Shown here: positions 61,676 to 64,000 of the stretch, one piece after another
Numbering within the stretch: position 1 is the first letter of the stretch
How the letters are laid out: every line of letters begins with the position of its first letter
Assembly: GCF_024611995.1 (NCBI RefSeq)
Contig: NZ_CP102509.1
Coordinates: 7,936,001-8,000,000, forward strand
Source of the DNA: Streptomyces sp. NBC_00162
GTDB lineage: Bacteria; Actinomycetota; Actinomycetes; Streptomycetales; Streptomycetaceae
DNA: 64,000 nt
Reading direction: 5' to 3'
Notes under the pieces: generated by a model
Database searches by the model: none
What the model saw: only the letters and a program-made list of their open reading frames with translations
What the model was told of the DNA's origin: nothing
Made by a program: the position numbers and the translations under genes

Positions 61676-64000
61676 ATGGCAGGGTCGGGGCAGCGGAGCC
61701 GGTCGCGAGGCGAGCTGATTCGACAGCGATCGCGGTCGCAGTTCGTGGGTCGGCGGGCTCAGTTATCCCTGTTCGCAGAGAACCTGACGAAGGATCCGGA
61801 GGCGGCGGAGTTCCTGTTCCATGTGCGCGGAGTGGGCGGGGTCGGCAAGAGCACCCTTGTACGGCAGTGGCAGCAGGCCGCGCGAGCAGCCGGGGCGGTC
61901 ACCGCAGTGGTGGACGAGAACGACGTTCACGGCGTGCAGCAGGCTCTGGTGGAGCTGGCGCGGCAGTTGGCGGAAGAGTCCGGGCCCTTCAAGGAGTTCG
62001 ATCGAGCCGCCGAGCAGTACCGCCGCGAGCAGGAAGCGGCTGCCGAGCCGATGCCGGTTGAGGGTGTGGACCCGGCGGAAGGCGGGGCATCGGTGTCCAG
62101 TCGGCTGGTGTCGCAAGCCGCGCTGGGTGCCGTGTCGCTCATCCCGGGCGCCGGGGTGATGACCGCCATGGCGAACCCGGACACCGCCGCTCAGGGACTG
62201 GACCGCCTGCGCGCGGGTGTGCGGGGCCGGAGCCGTCGCACACGCGGCGGTGATGCGGTTGGTGTGAGTCGTGCGTTCGTCTCCGAGGTGGGCCGGCTGT
62301 GCGACCGGTACCCGTGGGTGGTGCTCTTCCTCGACACGTGGGAGCAGACCGGACGCTACCTGGACGAATGGCTTCGAGAGCTACTGAGCGATGCCTTCGG
62401 GTCGCTGCCGGCCAACGTGATCGTGGTGATGGCAGGGCGGGACGAGCTTCGGGAACGGGATTGGGCCGAGCTGCGGGCACAGGTGGCCGACGTACCGCTG
62501 GAGGAATTCGACGAGGCCGAGACGAGGGCGCTGCTGGCCGCGAGAGGCGTGACCGAGCCAAAGGTGGCGGAGGCAGTGTGGCAGCTGTCGATGGGGCTGC
62601 CCCTCCTGGTGGAACTCTTCGCGCTCACCAAACCCGCAGCTGCCGGAGACGTGGACGCTGGCGGGGACGTGGTGGATGCGGCTGTCGACCGGTTCGTGCA
62701 GTGGATCACCAGCACGCAGCAACGCGAGGCGGTCCTGGCGTGCGCGCTGGTACCGCAGCTGAACGAGGACGTGTTCGTCGCCGCCGTGCCTCCCGAGGCG
62801 CAAGGGCTGTGGTCGTGGCTGTGTGACCAACCCTTTGTCACCGGCCGTGGGGACTTCAAGCAGTACCACGCCGTGGTGCGCGCCAGCATGGTCCGTCAGC
62901 AACGCACCCGATCGCCGCAGCGCTGGGTTGCGGCACATCTTCAACTGGCCGAGGCTCACGCTGGTTGGCGCGCCGCTGCCGAGCAAGGTCTACCCGAAGG
63001 GAAGCGGTGGAGTGACGCCAGGTGGCGTCGGCACCACGTTGACGAGACCTACCATCGGCTCTGCGCACAGCCCGCTGCTCATCTGCCGTCAGCCCTGGAC
63101 GAGGCTGTCCATGCGGCTGGGCGGGATACGGCCGCTCTGCGGCAGTGGGCCGATGCCCTTGATCAGGCAGCGCGAGACACGGCAGATCCCGACCTCGTGT
63201 CGTGGGCACGGCGTCTTCAGGACGCGGTCTCAGGTGATGAGCCCGCCATGGCCTCTCTGACAGCGCTGCTCACCGATGGCCGTCTCAGTACCGTTGCACG
63301 GGCATGGGCTCATACATACCGCGGTCGACACTTCTACCTCGAGGACCGCGATGAGGAGGCCTTGGCAGAACTCGACCGTGCTCTCGGCCTCGATCCTGGC
63401 AACAGTCGTGCCTGGGCCTACCGGGGAGACTCCCACCGCTGGCTGGGCCACTCCGAGCAGGCCATCGGCGACCTTTCCACCGCGCTCACCCTCGACCCGG
63501 CCTACGCCTGGGCGCTCCTCACCCGGGGTGAAGCCCACCGGGAGGCCGAGCACTACGACGAGGCCATCACCGACCTCACCGCCGCACTCGACCTGGACCC
63601 CACCCTGTCCTGGGCTCACAGCCAACGCGGTGAAGCCCATCGGCAGGCCGAGCGCTACGACGAGGCCATCGCCGAATTCACCGCCGCGCTCGCGCTGGAT
63701 CCCACGGACGCCTGGGCCCTGGGCTCCCGTGGTCAGGCTCGTTGGCAGGCCGACCGCTTCGAGGAGGCCATCACCGACCTGACGGCTGCACTCGAACTGG
63801 ACCCGACCGAGACATGGCCACTCGTCGTACGTGGCATGGCACACCGGGACGCAGGCCACGACGACGAGGCCATTACCGACCTCACGGCCGTACTCGACCA
63901 GAACCCCACCAACACGGTGGCCATGACCCACCGCGGAATCGCACACCGGGAGGCAGATCGTTGCGACGAGGCCATCACCGACTTCACTGCCGCGCTCGAC
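61676..64000 (+). CDS. STAND-type NTPase with TPR repeats (partial, 5' part)
   Basis: The reading frame from ATG 61676 is open to the end of the window (775 codons) and the gene continues beyond. Walker A is GVGGVGKS with Lys58, Walker B is WVVLFLDTWEQ with Asp220, and a winged-helix region follows (about 330-420). From 63353 the protein is made of TPR repeats of exactly 34 residues (six complete, a seventh begun), each beginning (D/E)-E-A-I-x-D-L/F. The layout is that of a STAND ATPase whose repeats sense a ligand. Codon 30 is TTA at 61763-61765, which in Streptomyces makes translation depend on the bldA tRNA. Function unknown; defence or development is possible. Confidence 0.87.
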   Translation, partial: MAGSGQRSRSRGELIRQRSRSQFVGRRAQLSLFAENLTKDPEAAEFLFHVRGVGGVGKSTLVRQWQQAARAAGAVTAVVDENDVHGVQQALVELARQLAEESGPFKEFDRAAEQYRREQEAAAEPMPVEGVDPAEGGASVSSRLVSQAALGAVSLIPGAGVMTAMANPDTAAQGLDRLRAGVRGRSRRTRGGDAVGVSRAFVSEVGRLCDRYPWVVLFLDTWEQTGRYLDEWLRELLSDAFGSLPANVIVVMAGRDELRERDWAELRAQVADVPLEEFDEAETRALLAARGVTEPKVAEAVWQLSMGLPLLVELFALTKPAAAGDVDAGGDVVDAAVDRFVQWITSTQQREAVLACALVPQLNEDVFVAAVPPEAQGLWSWLCDQPFVTGRGDFKQYHAVVRASMVRQQRTRSPQRWVAAHLQLAEAHAGWRAAAEQGLPEGKRWSDARWRRHHVDETYHRLCAQPAAHLPSALDEAVHAAGRDTAALRQWADALDQAARDTADPDLVSWARRLQDAVSGDEPAMASLTALLTDGRLSTVARAWAHTYRGRHFYLEDRDEEALAELDRALGLDPGNSRAWAYRGDSHRWLGHSEQAIGDLSTALTLDPAYAWALLTRGEAHREAEHYDEAITDLTAALDLDPTLSWAHSQRGEAHRQAERYDEAIAEFTAALALDPTDAWALGSRGQARWQADRFEEAITDLTAALELDPTETWPLVVRGMAHRDAGHDDEAITDLTAVLDQNPTNTVAMTHRGIAHREADRCDEAITDFTAALD
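63353..64000 (+). repeat. 102-bp tandem repeats encoding TPR units
   Basis: Units start at 63353, 63455, 63557, 63659, 63761, 63863 and 63965, each exactly 102 bp (34 codons). They share (G/D)AGGCCATCnnCGAC-type beginnings and C-T-C-G-A-C-C-x-x-G-A-C-C-C-C inner segments. The even spacing without indels suggests recent amplification, and copy number may differ among strains. Confidence 0.85.

Noticed and set aside
63230..63946. Minus-strand repeats of about 34 residues (GEVGDGLVV type)
   Set aside because: They are the exact antisense of the TPR repeats; periodicity is inherited from the sense gene.
63353..64000. Possible CRISPR-like tandem repeat
   Set aside because: The 102-bp period is the 34-codon TPR unit and the text is coding throughout; no short repeats with unrelated spacers.

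Overview
The window is a stretch of a high-GC actinomycete chromosome, almost certainly Streptomyces. The evidence is strong GC bias at third codon positions, many GTG starts, dense 4-base start/stop overlaps (ATGA/GTGA), Streptomyces-type small families (DUF5954- and DUF5701-like proteins, ECF42-type sigma factor with a DGPF protein, class E sortase) and a rare TTA (bldA-type) codon near the start of the last gene. No rRNA, tRNA, CRISPR array or replication origin was seen. The content (regulators, transporters, enzymes of unclear substrate, decayed genes) fits accessory rather than core chromosome.

Layout. 1-6.3 kb: FkbM-type methyltransferase tail, WYL regulator divergent from an epoxide-hydrolase homologue that has lost its catalytic residues, a KhtTU-like K+/H+ antiporter pair, and a NarL-type two-component system. 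6.3-13.1 kb: class II glutamine amidotransferase, then an OmpR-type two-component system followed by a MacB-like ABC transporter (ATPase plus large FtsX permease). 13.1-14.8 kb: ECF42-type sigma factor and its DGPF/YciI partner with a likely self-controlled promoter. 14.9-20.5 kb: CHAT caspase-like protease coupled to an LCAT-type lipase, facing a membrane Ser/Thr kinase. 20.9-25.6 kb: large secreted phosphoesterase/beta-propeller protein and a NicO nickel/cobalt exporter. 25.7-36.6 kb: PLP enzyme, TetR-SDR pair under a perfect palindrome, lipoprotein, small proteins, TetR-hydrolase pair, DUF5954-like protein and a LigA paralogue. 36.6-40 kb: secreted PHB-depolymerase-like esterase, small membrane protein, HTH-coiled-coil membrane protein.

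40-47.6 kb holds the most unusual locus: a tightly coupled minus-strand cluster of a cupin, three paralogous proteins (two with an N-terminal zinc ribbon and membrane segments, one soluble) that share an (F/V)Txx-QL(W/Y)Y motif, a TOPRIM-like core and a C-terminal F(M/L)TWP tail, then a membrane protein with an acidic tail, an asparagine-synthetase-like ligase without the glutaminase cysteine, and an aldehyde dehydrogenase broken by one in-frame TGA. I know no described system with this composition.

47.8-59.7 kb: MFS transporter divergent from a CGNR regulator, lipoprotein-type class E sortase, CAP-domain secreted protein behind a 467-bp gap with three perfect inverted repeats, NAT acetyltransferase, VOC proteins, methyltransferases, TetR, FUSC exporter and SnoaL-like protein. 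59.8-64 kb: decayed IS630 transposase, MarR regulator divergent from a tautomerase across two perfect operators, and the 5' part of a STAND-type NTPase with 34-residue TPR repeats that runs off the window.
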